Below are positions 34,680-46,727 of a stretch of DNA of 64,000 bases, piece by piece. The notes under the pieces are model-generated. The model ran no database searches. It was given only the letters and a program-made list of their open reading frames with translations, and was not told the origin of the DNA. The translations under genes and the position numbers were made by a program. Position 1 is the first letter of the stretch; each line of letters starts with the position of its first letter. Origin of the DNA: Hirundichthys speculiger (Eukaryota; Chordata; Actinopteri; Beloniformes; Exocoetidae); assembly GCA_018398805.1 (NCBI GenBank), contig JAGFBZ010000178.1:248001-312000 (forward strand), given 5' to 3'.

Positions 34680-36640
34680 CTTCTCACACTGAAAATGTGT
34701 CCTGTCATTGACGACACCAGGCATCTCAGCATTTAGATTTTAGATGCTTAGATGCCTGGTCTGGGGTCTTCAGGACCCTTCCTCAGCCATCCCCCTGGAA
34801 CATGAGCACAATGTGGTTTTGTATTGTCTTGTTCAAAAATGGAAACATCCTGAAGGCAGCTTACATTGCTCAAACATTTTAAGGCACTTTTCTGCATCAA
34901 TGCTGCCATCACAGAAGCGGAGACGAGTGGGGATAATCTGTCCATCTGTGCTTTTCAATGATTCAGTCTCTCGGCTTTTCATAGATACATGTTTTGTTTT
35001 TTTTAACCAGGTCATAACTACAGTTAACTGTTGACATGCCTGATTTGAAATGACATCATTGAGTTTCTTTCAACTCTTCATTTTTTTCAGTGTGTTTCAG
35101 GCCTAAAGAAATAATTCATATTAACAAATTAAATGATGTTTAGCTACTTGAAGTAGCTTGGGTTCTATTTATCTACAATAAAAATAGACATTAGGGTAAA
35201 TATAAGACTCATTGCATTTTTTTTCATGTATACTTCCAACCTTTTCTCATTTAAAGAACCCTTCTTTATTATTGTCAATGTTTGGTATGAAAAAAGTAAC
35301 TCACATTTGTTAGTGGAAAAGTTACATTATCTTATCTACTTCATGAAAACCATCTGTCAACTGACCAGTCACTTAGTCAGTTATTTTAGTTCTCTCAAGG
35401 ACAAGAATTGCTAATATTTTTATACAACGACAAACATGAACTCGTATTTGTGTTATCGTATTATTGCTTTAGGCTGTCAGGACCTGCAGGTTCAGCTGGC
35501 AGACAAATATGATCACACAACTACAAGTTAATTCTTTTTATTGTATATTGTTTGAGAAGTGTACTTATTTCCTTGCATTTTCATTTTAACGTGTATGAAT
35601 CCAAAGCTTGATGTTTGTACAAAAATAGACAGTCGTCTTTAGATTATTATGTGTCAGTTCCATCAGTACAACAACTTAATGTGTCACTGCTTATGAATTT
35701 GATATTTTTTGATGCTAGAAACAACTTAACACTTTAGTTTTGCTTTTAATATTTTGCTGAAATACCTGTTTTTAGGGGTAATGTGAGATATCACCACATG
35801 TCTGATTGATGTGCTCTAATAAATATAAGAAATGTTGACTGGCAGCTTACAGGATGAGAAAATAAACTGATTAATTAGTTTTGACCATTTTGTATTTAGG
35901 CTCGGCACTTTTTGAGATCTGCAAATGAAATAAATGAGCTCATGAAATAATTTATATTGTTGAATTAATGCTTATTATAGATAGTCATTTGTTTTAATGC
36001 ATTTCTATGCATGTATATACTAGAAAATAAAAGAAATGTTTACATTTCTCTGATTTATTTATTTATTTTTTTTGCTGGGTCAGACAATTTATGACATAAT
36101 GATAATTAACACTGATCAGAGGGGCTCCAACAGGCTCGAGAATCGTTTCTAGTTTCACTGATACATAATTTTAAGGTCTATATTGTTACATGGAGCAATT
36201 AAGATAAAGGAGAAATCTCTGATAATTGTCTAACATGTACAGAAGGACGACTATTAAAGGGTCTGCGATTGAATAACCAAACTATTAACAGGAAACATTA
36301 GCAGTACAGGCCACCCATCTATCCTTTGGCCCCTTGCCACATGTTGCCCCGATCTCTGCCCACTTCAGAGAAACAAAAGTTACTGTGTGAGTCGACTTAC
36401 AAGCAACTCCTGCAACCAAATCACAAATGATGGCGCATTGGATCCACAATAAAATAGAATCAAATGTTGGAATGTCTGGTTATCCTGTGGGTACTGTGTT
36501 TTTTGTTCATAAAGTCTGTCCTCCAACCAACTCTGACAACTTCATCACAGTCATCACTGCTTTTTGTGTGCAGGGTAGCCATGTTAGTTGAGGTCAGAGC
36601 TGCTCAAGTCCTTCCAGTGGCTACAAATGGATCACAGAAG
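34680..36640. other. Intergenic stretch without recognised genes
   Basis: AT-rich. Short open frames have no motif or splice context. No RNA gene seen. Confidence 0.45.
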
Positions 36641-36645
36641 AAGAA

Positions 36646-36960
36646 ACTATCCATCTATACATCCGTCATCTATACCCACTGATCCATATTCAGGGTCATA
36701 AGAGGTCTGCTGGATCCCAGCTGTCTTGGGCGAAAGGCAGAGTTACGTTCTGGACAAGTCACTAGTCCAGCGCAGGGCCACAAACGGACGGTGGACACAT
36801 TCACTCCTCGAAACGATTTAGAACCACCAACTAGCCTGACACGCGTGTTTTTGGACTGAGGGAGAAAACCATAGTACCCAGAGAAAACCCAGTCAGCTTG
36901 TGCTTCAGCCACACATTGAACCTATTGCCCCGGCCACTTACGGTCCCGGTCCCAAACTGA
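36646..36960 (+). mobile_element. RTE-type LINE 3' fragment
   Basis: The text 'catctatacccactgatcca ... cagctgtcttgggcgaaaggcag ... ggacaagtcactagtccag' is the familiar 3' region of fish RTE (Expander-like) elements. A shorter copy is at 37990-38165. Confidence 0.55.
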
Positions 36961-37989
36961 TAAATGGGGACTGTTGAGTGAGGGAGGACGCTATAATCTG
37001 TCAAACTGGCAGCTGTATTTTTAGGTGAGAATTTAATCGTGTCTTTCCAGTCAGTTTCAGGCTTACAGTTTGTCAAGGAGATTTGTGGTTTGTTTCAAAC
37101 TCTAAATCTCTTATTCATCACTGCCTGTTGTCTGCTCTTGTTAAATCGTCCACTTGTAGATTCCATAAATAGTATATTCTTATTTACAAGGCTATTCTTG
37201 GACTGCTCTCATATCTAAATGTTCTCTGGGATTCAGTGGGCTTCTTTCTCAAAGGCATTGAGCTGTGCTGTTGCCTTTGTGTGGAACTGACTTTGGATCT
37301 GCTTGAAACTGAAGAATTTGATCTTGATTTGACCCTTTGTTGCATCTCTTCCCCTTCACTCTCTTCCCCACTTTCCTGTCTCTCACCTTTCAATAATAAA
37401 GGCCACTAGAGCCAAAAAAAAATATATATAAAAAAAAAAAACTAGAAGAATGGAGCCTCTGCCTGAACTTTCATGTTTAATGCCTCTATGTGAGTAGGAG
37501 GCTTCTGGCTCAAACACACACAGAGGGCTGTCTCAGTCCACCAAGCGATGCACTTACATAGGATAATAATAAAAAAAAACAACACTCCATTATTTTGCTA
37601 ACAGATCTGAGCGCGAACAAAAAAAGACTGTACAATGTTTGCAGCAGAGGGCGCTGTCTACAAATAGATTGTAATGGATTAAAACACACCTGTAGTTGTG
37701 TGTTGGTTAATACAGTCACCAGTTTTTATTGCAAAAAAATGCAGGAATGCTCAAGATAAGAGGACTCTGAATTTTGTATTTTTAATTAAAATATGTTTTT
37801 CTTCATTTCCCACACGTGTAAATGCAGCTTCAGAAACCTCAGGACTGATCATTGAACTGGCCAGTGATATAATGTGTGTACACTTAAAATTGTTCTTCAG
37901 ATCTTTTATTTTAATACATATGCAGTCAGTAATGTAAATTCAATACAGTGGCATGTGCATTATAGATATCAGTGTATTAAGCCATATTT

Positions 37990-38165
37990 AAGTCCATCCA
38001 TCCATCATCTATGCCCGTTTGAGCCTGTGCAGGGTCATGGAGATCTGCTGGAGCCTTTGGGTAAAAGGCAGGGGTACAACTTAAACAGGTCACTAGTCAA
38101 TTGCAGCATATTTAAGTTGGATGAAGATAAGAACGTACAAACACAGAAAGGACCAGGAGAACATA
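37990..38165 (+). mobile_element. RTE-type LINE 3' fragment, second copy
   Basis: It shares 'ccatccatcatctatgcccg', 'caggtcactagtcaat' and 'acaaacacagaaaggaccag' with the same family as the 36.6-kb copy. Confidence 0.5.
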
Positions 38166-38874
38166 GGATCAAACACTGGACGGTATCATAAAAAAATAAT
38201 AATTATAGTAATAGAAAGCCTTTATAATTAGAAATAAGAGTTGTATATTAAAATATATTTGGGCAAGAATTTAGGAGTCATTGTTTTTTGTCATTTTTGA
38301 TACGTTTGAAAGACTTCATGAGAGATTTTATTTCAATTGCAATATGGCTAGAGAAAGTTGATGTTTTACATATCTTTGATTATGAATAAAGTATTTAGAA
38401 TTCAGGATTACAACATAAACCACATGTTCAAGAGCTTCTCGTTAATTTTTCATGATAAAATATAATGTCCTGCTGCCCAAGGGAGTAAGTTTAATTTAAC
38501 TTATTAAGTAAACCTAGTTGAGTTCAAAATATTTAGGTTTCTTTCACATTCTTAAAACAGATGTACCTTTCTTCTCTGTCAAATGTAGCTTTTTTTTAAT
38601 CAATATTAATGTATTTGGATATTATAGAATTCACAGGATACACTTATGAAGAATTTATTTTGTTTTATTGGAGATTCCTCATTTGTCGGGTACCGTTCCG
38701 CTTTATTCGTTTAGCTCATTTTTTCGTCACTTCCGCAATCTGTTTACGTCATTTCCGCTAATTTCAACACCGCGCCACCGGAGATCAGCTGATAAACAGC
38801 AGCTTTTCGACGCTTTAGATTGTCTTTGTTCGTTTCCAAACGTTATATTTAAAAAAACAAATCTTATCAAAACG

Positions 38875-40813
38875 ATGGCTGATAAGATTAACATGTCTCT
38901 GGACGACATTATCAAGATGAACAAGCGAGAAGGCCGCGGTGGAGGGTCGTCCTCGCGGAGCGGAGGTTCGGGTCGGACCGGCGGATCCTCGCGGCCGTCG
39001 ATGCGGGGTCGACAGAGCAACTTCAGCCGTGAGAGGAACAACAGACCCGCGCCGTACACCAGGGTATGAATGAGAAAGCCAGGAAGGCAGCAGCGTGGAG
39101 GTGAAGATAACGTGGCGACGTGTGAATCCGGACGTAAACCATCCCGGTTACGTGATGGTGAACTTTGACCTGCGTGGTTAAGTTTGGGCTGAGACGCTGG
39201 ACGCGCTTTGTTCTGTTCTGTTCTGTTTTGCCCCGAAACTTCCCTGAGCTTTCTGGGCTTTTTCAGTCATCGCCACGTTTCCGCTTCCTCTCCGACCGCA
39301 GCAGCAGGTGGAGTTGTAAAACGGCGCATGTTCAGTCATTTCAGTGCTTCAAGCCCACATGGGTCAACGTTTTACGTTTATTTGATCTCAACATCGTCTG
39401 AAATAAATATATGTTCATTTCAAAGAGAGAGATTCAAACACATGGCAGAAGTCATTGGCTTCTTTCTTTGCCCTTTCATGAAACATGAAATTTACTTTTG
39501 TGGGTAAAAAAAAAATGTCCGCAAAAATATTTCCAATTGTACAAAGAAAATAAGGTTATTTAAAAAAAAAAGACTGAAAGTGACTAAGAATGGACAAACA
39601 GATGAATGCAAAATAAGCAGCCTAGAAATGAATTGACAGAAATTGCAGGAAGGTAAAAGGCAGCAGAAGCTGGGGACCTCATGATCATGATGGCATTAAA
39701 CAACTAAAAATGTCTTTGCATTGAGAGGGGAAAAAAGCAAAGTGACTGAAGGTGTAAAAATAGCTACAAAACACCTTCTGTACACTTCTGTCAGCCCGGG
39801 TATCTTCCTTCACATGCCTGCTATCTGAGGATAGGAGCCTTGTTTCTCAGTATCCATAAGATCTTTATTTTCTTCTCTCCACAGCCCAGGGAGCTACCAG
39901 ACAAATGGCAGCATGACATGTTTGAAGAAAACGCTGGTGGACAAAGAGTACAAAGCGTCCGAACAGAGAGAAGTGCAGAAAATAGCGGCAAGCTGCTGGT
40001 TTCAAATCTGGACTTTGGGGTGTCTGATTCGGACATCAGGGTGAGTCTGTCAGCTTTGTGTTTCCGTTCTGCTCACATCAGGCACTGCATGCATCACGTG
40101 TGTTTTCTGCCTTGTTCTCCAGGAGCTGTTTGCAGATTTTGGTGCATTAAAGACGGCGTCAGTTCACTATGACCGGTCCGGTCGTAGCAAAGGAACGGCA
40201 GATGTCCACTTTGTAAATAAGGCAGACGCCGTCAAAGCTATGAAACACTACAACGGTGTTCCTCTTGATGGTAAGGCTTCAGTTCTAGAAAAATCATATA
40301 TACATATATATTGGGTACTACTGTAGAAACACAAAGTTAATGTTCTTTCATACTTGTACTTGCCTTTCAGGTCTCCCAATGAAAATCCAAGACGTGTCTT
40401 CAGAAGTCAGTAGTCCACCGAGGTAAGAGGACTGGGTGCATGATGGCGGAGTGACTACAGCCTGTTGGGTAAACCACTGGAACACCATCCGTCTTGTTTC
40501 TGACCTGTTTGCAGTTCGAACGGAGGGTTTGACCGGAGCAGGCTCGGTCAGCCCAGCAGGCTCAGTCAGCCCAGGACTGAAAGGAGGCAAGGTGGCAGCA
40601 GAGGAGGTTTCAGAGGTCGAGGCAGGGGAAGTGGAAACAGACCCCAGCTGTCTGCTGAGGAACTAGATGCTCAGTTGGATGCTTACAATGCTGAGGTACG
40701 TACCTGGGTTGAATATAGTCCTTTCTCTGTTTCTGACTGTACAGCAAATGTTTACTGGTAATTTAACAATTGTGTTTCATTTTCTCTTCTAGTGTCAGAT
40801 GGACACCAATTAG
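38875..40813 (+). CDS. alyref: THO/TREX mRNA export adaptor ALYREF (Aly/REF)
   Basis: Nuclear adaptor that binds mRNA and recruits the NXF1 export receptor within TREX. Coding exons 38875-39063, 39885-40040, 40123-40270, 40371-40422, 40515-40695 and 40793-40813 join in frame to 248 residues, close to the family length. The N-terminus has the UAP56-binding motif ([11 protein letters not shown]), then an RGG-rich stretch. One RRM follows with RNP2 LLVSNLDF and RNP1 GTADVHF, and [10 protein letters not shown] between them. A second Arg/Gly region leads to the C-terminal UAP56-binding motif [16 protein letters not shown] and the end CQMDTN. All donors are GT and acceptors AG. Upstream DNA (38690-38870) is CpG-richer than its surroundings, as expected for a housekeeping promoter. 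arhgdia follows 5 kb downstream on the same strand. Confidence 0.97.
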
Positions 40814-40863
40814 AGTACTCAGAGGATACTGCCCCCACCTTTTTTTTCCCCCTCTTTTTTAAA

Positions 40864-40869
40864 AATAAA
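40864..40869 (+). terminator. alyref polyadenylation signal
   Basis: AATAAA lies 51 nt after the alyref stop codon. Longer 3' ends are possible. Confidence 0.55.
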
Positions 40870-41284
40870 TTAAATGTGATGGGTCATACTTTATTACACT
40901 TGTGTTTTGAAGCCATTTTATTAGATGGACCACTGAGATCTTTTTTTTTTTTTTTCACCTTTTTTAGATATGTTGTTTAGGGCAGTTGTGTTTTTGAAAA
41001 TCTTTTACGTCTTGGAACATTTAATCTTTAATCTCCAATGTGATCTGAATTTTCTTTTCTACATCATGGATACATTTTTCTATGACCGGTTGTTTATTGT
41101 ACCGTTGAATGTAAACATAAATTACATCTGTAAGTTGGGACTGTAAACTTGTGGACTTGTACAGACTTTTGTACATAAATGCGATCTTCTGGATTTTTTT
41201 CAGAAAATGTCTTTGTATGGTCATTTTTTAGTGTCACTACATTTCATATAAATATTTAAACACACATGGTTTAATACCATGAGT

Positions 41285-41800
41285 TTATAACATGTATGAG
41301 AAATTTCCTTCCACAAGCTTCTCACAGTTGTCTGCTGGTATTTTGGTCCATTTCTCCTGACTGAACTGGTGAAACTGAGTCAGGTTTTTAGCTGCTTTGC
41401 TCACAGACGTCTTTTCAGCTCTGCCCACAAATCTTCCATCGTATTGAGATCACTGACTTTGTCCTTAAGCCTCTTTCTAGCAAATTTGTTGGCGTGCTTA
41501 TGGTCATTGTCCACTCAGCAGACCCATTTGGATCATAGCTTTATTTTGTACTTAATGTTCTTTTCTCATGATGATATTTTGTGAACCAGTCCCTCCTGCA
41601 GCAAAACACTCCCACAACATGATACTGCCACCCCCGTACTTCACAGTTGGGATGGTCATTATGTCCAAACAGTTCAATTTTAGTTTCACAGGACATGTCT
41701 ACAGAAATTAGGGTCTTTGTCCCTGTGTGCATCTGCAAACTGTAATCTGGCTTTTTAATGATGCTTTGGAGTAATGTCTTCTTTGCGCTAAAAAAAATAA
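41285..41800 (-). mobile_element. Tc1-like transposase fragment (C-terminal part)
   Basis: On the minus strand it reads [12 protein letters not shown] near 41690 and LTQFHQFSQEKWTKIPADNC near 41380, matching the catalytic-region start and the C-terminus of Tc1 transposases. Frameshifts abound and the DD34E core is disrupted. Confidence 0.65.
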
Positions 41801-41806
41801 TACACA

Positions 41807-42084
41807 ACTTAAAAAAAAATTAAGGTAACAATTTGCATCAATCTTTTTAAGTAATTCCAGCTACATTACTATCGAGTAGACTTTTACTTTTGTTGTAGCT
41901 CAATTTGTTTCATACAACGGATGTAATTTGGATTAACCTTTACATTGAAACAGCTTTAATTCTGAAGTATTGTTAATGTTAAGCTGGCAAATTACTCAGT
42001 TCAAGCTTTTCTAACTTTGTTTTGTATCATTTTTTTTACTGAAACACGTCCATGTAAATTGTTACCTTAAATTTTTTTTCAAGT
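41807..42084. mobile_element. Palindromic MITE (278 bp)
   Basis: Ends ACTTAAAAAAAAATTAAGGT and the inverse ACCTTAAATTTTTTTTCAAGT, with arms of about 30 bp. It abuts the Tc1 fragment. Confidence 0.6.
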
Positions 42085-43132
42085 ATGATTCAGCTATTTT
42101 TCTTCAGACAGAATAAGTGGGAAAGCAACTGTCGTTTGAGCAACAACCTCTTTTATTCAAAACCACAGAACATAAACCCAAATCATCAACTTTCATGCAC
42201 TCTTTGCTAAATAAAAATGAATTAAAATAAAATGAAGCAACTGAATAAATATTTTCATCAACACTGAGATTTTCTTTTTGAACAGTAAGAGAGAACAATG
42301 TTCCAAATAAAGAGTAAATCAGGTAGCCAGTTTTGATTTTTCATGTGCAAGTTCACTTTTTAGAGACATCCTTGTTGGGTTCCCATTCAGAGCATCAAGA
42401 AATGTCCTCTGGATCATCTGAACCAGTATTCTTCAGTGTCTTTGGGCTGCAGAGGTTTATCGTATTTGTATCTTATCAGTCTACAGGGTCTGGAACATCC
42501 AGGTCTCCGTGGATTTCTGCTTCCTCAGTCACAACTGTCGTGGCACCTCACGTGACAACAGCCTTTATCACTTTGCAGGTCGTCATTTTTCTGCAAAGTA
42601 AGTCAGCAGAGTAAATATCAGTGTTTTAAGCCAAAATAATTAAAATTGTTCCACCAAAAACACAGCGCGTGTGATCTAACACATTTAAATACCGAGCGCT
42701 CTTTATAGAGATTTTCCTAGTTTTCTTTAAGATGCACCACTAAAGAACAAAGAGTATTCTCTAACTTTCCTTCCACAAAATCATCCTGTAATGAAAAAAG
42801 AAAAAGTAATAATTGTCGTCATTTGAGTTGCAGAGAAATAGGTGTTAACAACAACCGACAAACATCTTATAAGCACATAATGTGTCTTTTATCATCTTCA
42901 GCTTCCGCTCATTTGTCAAATGAAAACATTAGTCGACATTTTAAATGACGTTTCAGCCCAGTGTGTATTCACCTGCAGCACAGCACCAACAACAGATCAA
43001 CAGTCATAACATCAGCCTCATGAAACATACGTTTTTATTTTTCATTCAGTGTAGATCTTTTTTATGCCCGTGGCAGCATCTCCTCCCTTTGCTGAAGATC
43101 CATTTCAGGTGCAGCTCCTCCTCGTGAGCAGT

Positions 43133-43371
43133 TCAGGACTTCTGATCCAGTTCTGCTGTGAATGTTGTCTCCAGGTCAAGAGCAGCGATCCTCCTCAGTA
43201 ATAAATCAACTAATTCATCAAATAACTTGATTAAAAAAAAGAAGAATTTAAAACTAGGTGATGAACTCTAGCATAACTAACTCTGAACTTTAACATCGAC
43301 TCACCTACTCAGACCTGCAGCACCAGTGAAGCTTCCCACATGTCCTCCAATATAATGTTCACCAAGGTTTT
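43133..43371 (-). other. Exon-like pair of open segments, unidentified
   Basis: Minus strand: segment 43305-43371 follows a tattgcag acceptor, encodes NLGEHYIGGHVGSFTGAAGL and ends AG|gtgagt. Segment 43133-43193 follows an actgag acceptor, keeps the frame and encodes RIAALDLETTFTAELDQKS then stop, with AATAAA near 43035. No upstream exon or start could be joined. It could be the 3' end of an unrecognised gene or chance. Confidence 0.25.
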
Positions 43372-44631
43372 CTGCAATAATGCAAGCGCCATTAACTTAT
43401 ATGTCTTTTGAATAAGTGTAGTCTTTCCTCTTCTAGGCTTGAGAAATGTTTCAAAGTGGTTGAACGATTTTGTGGCAGATGTGTTTTGGATGTTGCTTCA
43501 CATCTTGAATGAACAGTAACATTCCCAGTGGAGACAGATATTCTACACCCAGACCTTAGCTAAGTCTGTAATGTTTAAACTGAGCTGCCTTTTTGGTGTT
43601 TCAAAGTTGCTAATTTTACAGGTCCAGTTAATTTGAAAAAAGAAAAAAAAAAAAAAAACAAACAGGTAATGTTTCACAATATGTCCTGACCTTAAATCCA
43701 GAGTTACAGCTGTGCTTACAGCTTTATGCAGTCTCAGTCATCCAGGTTTACATAAATGATGATTCCATTTTGGTGCTTCTCTATCAAACACAGAACATTA
43801 GACTATTATACGTAAAATATTTCCCTCTGGACCATCAACGTAAGTCAACATGTTCAAGCTACATTCAACCTAAATATGATCCAGACTTTGAAACAAACAT
43901 TAAATGTCATCCATGCAATTGTTATTGATCCAACCTTTGATGTAACTTTTTGTCATACACTTGCAGTGGTAGTGGTTCGGTGTCAGTTAATTTAATTTAG
44001 GTGCTACTGTAAAATTGAAGCTTGAGGAAGTACTTTGACTTTACTAAAAACCTGTCAACATCACTAAAAGCTAACTGAATTAGCTTCGAGCCACTTTAAA
44101 TGTTATTGTAATGCATGAGATATATCCGACATTTATTCAATGTGTTGAATTAGTTGGCAACCCCACAGCAAAACAAGGAAAATAGGATCTTAACAGACAA
44201 CAAATCCTTATAACACTATGTGCTTGTGCTCTTCTCCCTCCTTTTTTTTGCAGGCGCCGTCTGACTGCGGAGAAAAATACACTTCAGCCTTGTTCTCAGC
44301 TTTTTAAGTATGCTCGTTAGAAAAAACAGTTTCCCAAAGTTAAAACATATCTGTTGTGAACTGAAAGCAAATCTGTTTTTTTTTTAATCTGGTTGAATTA
44401 CAAGTAAAGGTACTGATTCATTTTTTAAATGTATTTTTATTACAACTCAGTTTATCAGATAAGTTAACAACTTATTGATGTGCGTAGATGTGGCAAACCT
44501 GTTATTTTACACTGAAAATGTCCTTTATTTTAAACTATACAAACAAACTCCATGAATCATTTTTAGAGTGCACTGAGGGGTCTTTCAGTCCATGTTGGTT
44601 CAGGACTGGTTTCACTGAGCATCCTGACTCT

Positions 44632-44880
44632 CTAACCAGCTTCAGCAGCATCTTCACATGGAGTTTTGCTTTTGTTCTGGGGTTGATATACACATTTCAC
44701 ACTTTCATCTCTGGGACACAGAACCAGTCTCCTTCCTGAGTGGTATGATGGCTGGACATACCCACGGTGTTTATAGTTGTGAATGATTGTTTGTACAGAT
44801 GAACGTGGCACCTTCAGGCATCTGGAGATTGTACCCAAGGATGAACCAGACTGGTGGGGGTCCACAATTCTCTTCCTGAT
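44632..44880 (-). mobile_element. Tc1-like transposase fragment (N-terminal helix-turn-helix)
   Basis: The minus-strand frame reads SGSSLGTISRCLKVPRSSVQ then TIIHNYKHRG, the paired-like DNA-binding domain of Tc1 transposases. The rest of the enzyme is missing here. Confidence 0.75.
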
Positions 44881-45589
44881 ATCTTGGCTGATTTCTTTTT
44901 ATTTTCCTGGACATGACATCTGGTTTATGGTCCTCCTGACTACTTGTTGCATGTCCATGTGTGTTTATGTCTGCATGTATTTATGGGCATATTTCTCTGT
45001 CTATGTGTATACAGGTCAAACTGACGAAGACCATATAAAGGATGTAAATGAGTGGGGTATAGGAGCATGTGTGCTCAATTATTATTTTTTGTTTGTACAT
45101 GTTTATCACAGAAAATAAGGTACGGCCACTGAGATTCAAGCAGAGATTATACTTGTACCATTTTTCTTTGTGTAAAAAATATGAAATGGGCCAATTTGAC
45201 CCGAATACCATACAAGGTTTAATGTGAATGCCGGGGTGCAGGTTTTCCCAGCAAAACATCAGGCTGTAACAAGATGATTACTGCGTACTCACTGTCAGTG
45301 GTCATAATGTGATGCTTGATGACTGTTTATAGCTATATATTATGAGACATGGAGATAAAACTGCAGAATTGGTTAAAAAAAAGTATTGATCACAATGTAA
45401 CGTTCAGCTTTTCAAAAGAAAATTACTTTTTTGACAAATTTAACACATTAGAACAGATGGCGCTGAAAAGGAAATATTCACTTCTTTATCTGTTGTCTCA
45501 ATTGAACCTCCTGTTTTTTTTTAAATACTCTGTACACATTTGGAAATTAGCAGCATTAAATTCAGCAGTCTGTGAACAATCAATGGAAT

Positions 45590-45741
45590 TTAACGGCGGC
45601 GTGCGGGCGTCAGTACGTCATTCGCGTGGAGCGCGAGGCGCACGGGGCGGCGCCGTTCCTTTATTCGCCATAGTTGCACAGGAGCAGAGCGACGCACGCA
45701 CCTACTGCAGAGGCACCTGATATCACTGCTACCACCTAAAG
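45590..45741 (+). promoter_or_regulatory. arhgdia CpG-rich promoter and untranslated exon 1
   Basis: A CpG-dense block (cggcggcgtgcgggcg, gagcgcgaggcgcacggggc) precedes a leader ending CCACCTAAAG|gtaagc at 45741. The next exon starts at 50958, 2 nt before the arhgdia ATG. No TATA box is seen. The exon 1 start (about 45660) is an estimate. Confidence 0.55.
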
Positions 45742-46636
45742 GTAAGCTAAGCCCTCTGGGTGACGAGGACAGCCGATAACATAATATCCGGCCCGACGCA
45801 CGCGGCTGAAGCCGCGTCGGCGTCGCTCGTGAGCTGTCAGTTGATGAAACGTGTGAATGTTGCTGGTGTTAGCCGCAGGCTCCGCTTAGCCCACCAGCTA
45901 GCCTACGATTCTCTCCAGTCCCACCCTGTCAGAGGAGGGTCGACGCCTGCAAACCCTCACCCGGAGTGTAAAATCTAAACCCATTCAATTGTTTAGGCTG
46001 GTTAAACGCGGAAACCGTCGGCCTGCCGCCGGTGGAGTGACGGGCTTTCAGAAAGCTTTGTGTTTGCCGGTTTTCTGGAAAAAAGCCAATCGAGATGGTT
46101 AGCCAGCAGCCATCACAGCCGTGACATTTTGGTTTTGTTTTTTTTTTTAAATCAGCACAATAGTTGTTTTCACATTCTGACCCATCGTCATACACATTCA
46201 TCATAAATGTATTTTTGTTCACATCACTTTCACGTAAACCTGGAAACTGTATTGTACCTTGAAGGGTGGTGTGATGCTCCATCAAAGTCTGTAGCCAAGA
46301 TGCTGGCTGAATTTAAATTGTCCTGCAGGGGTATAAATGTTTTATCTTGGGCTGAACGATTATGGCCTAAATTTATATCACAGTAAATTTCTTACTTTCA
46401 GTTGATAATTAATTCTGCTATCTATATGATTAATATAAAAACCACTGAGAAACTGTCAAGAATGTCTGAACCTGCAAACCTCTGAAAAATGAAATAGAAA
46501 AATCCATAAAACCTGTATAAAAATATCTAATGTGTTAGATATAAAAATGTTTAAAAGAAATAAATCAGTGAATTTAAATTCATAACCAAGAGCGTGACAC
46601 CATCATCAAACAAATAAACCTCTTGGCATTGTCAAT

Positions 46637-46727
46637 AATAATAATGATAATAATAATAATAATAATAATGTATATCAAATTATTGAAAATGTGTTTTAAA
46701 GCCTTATATATATATATATATATATAT
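46637..46727. repeat. (AAT)n and (TA)n microsatellites
   Basis: An AAT-type run at about 46637-46670 and about 11 TA units at 46706-46727, in arhgdia intron 1. Confidence 0.8.

Noticed and set aside
38727..39059. 110-codon minus-strand frame
   Set aside because: Antisense of alyref exon 1 and its GC-rich leader.
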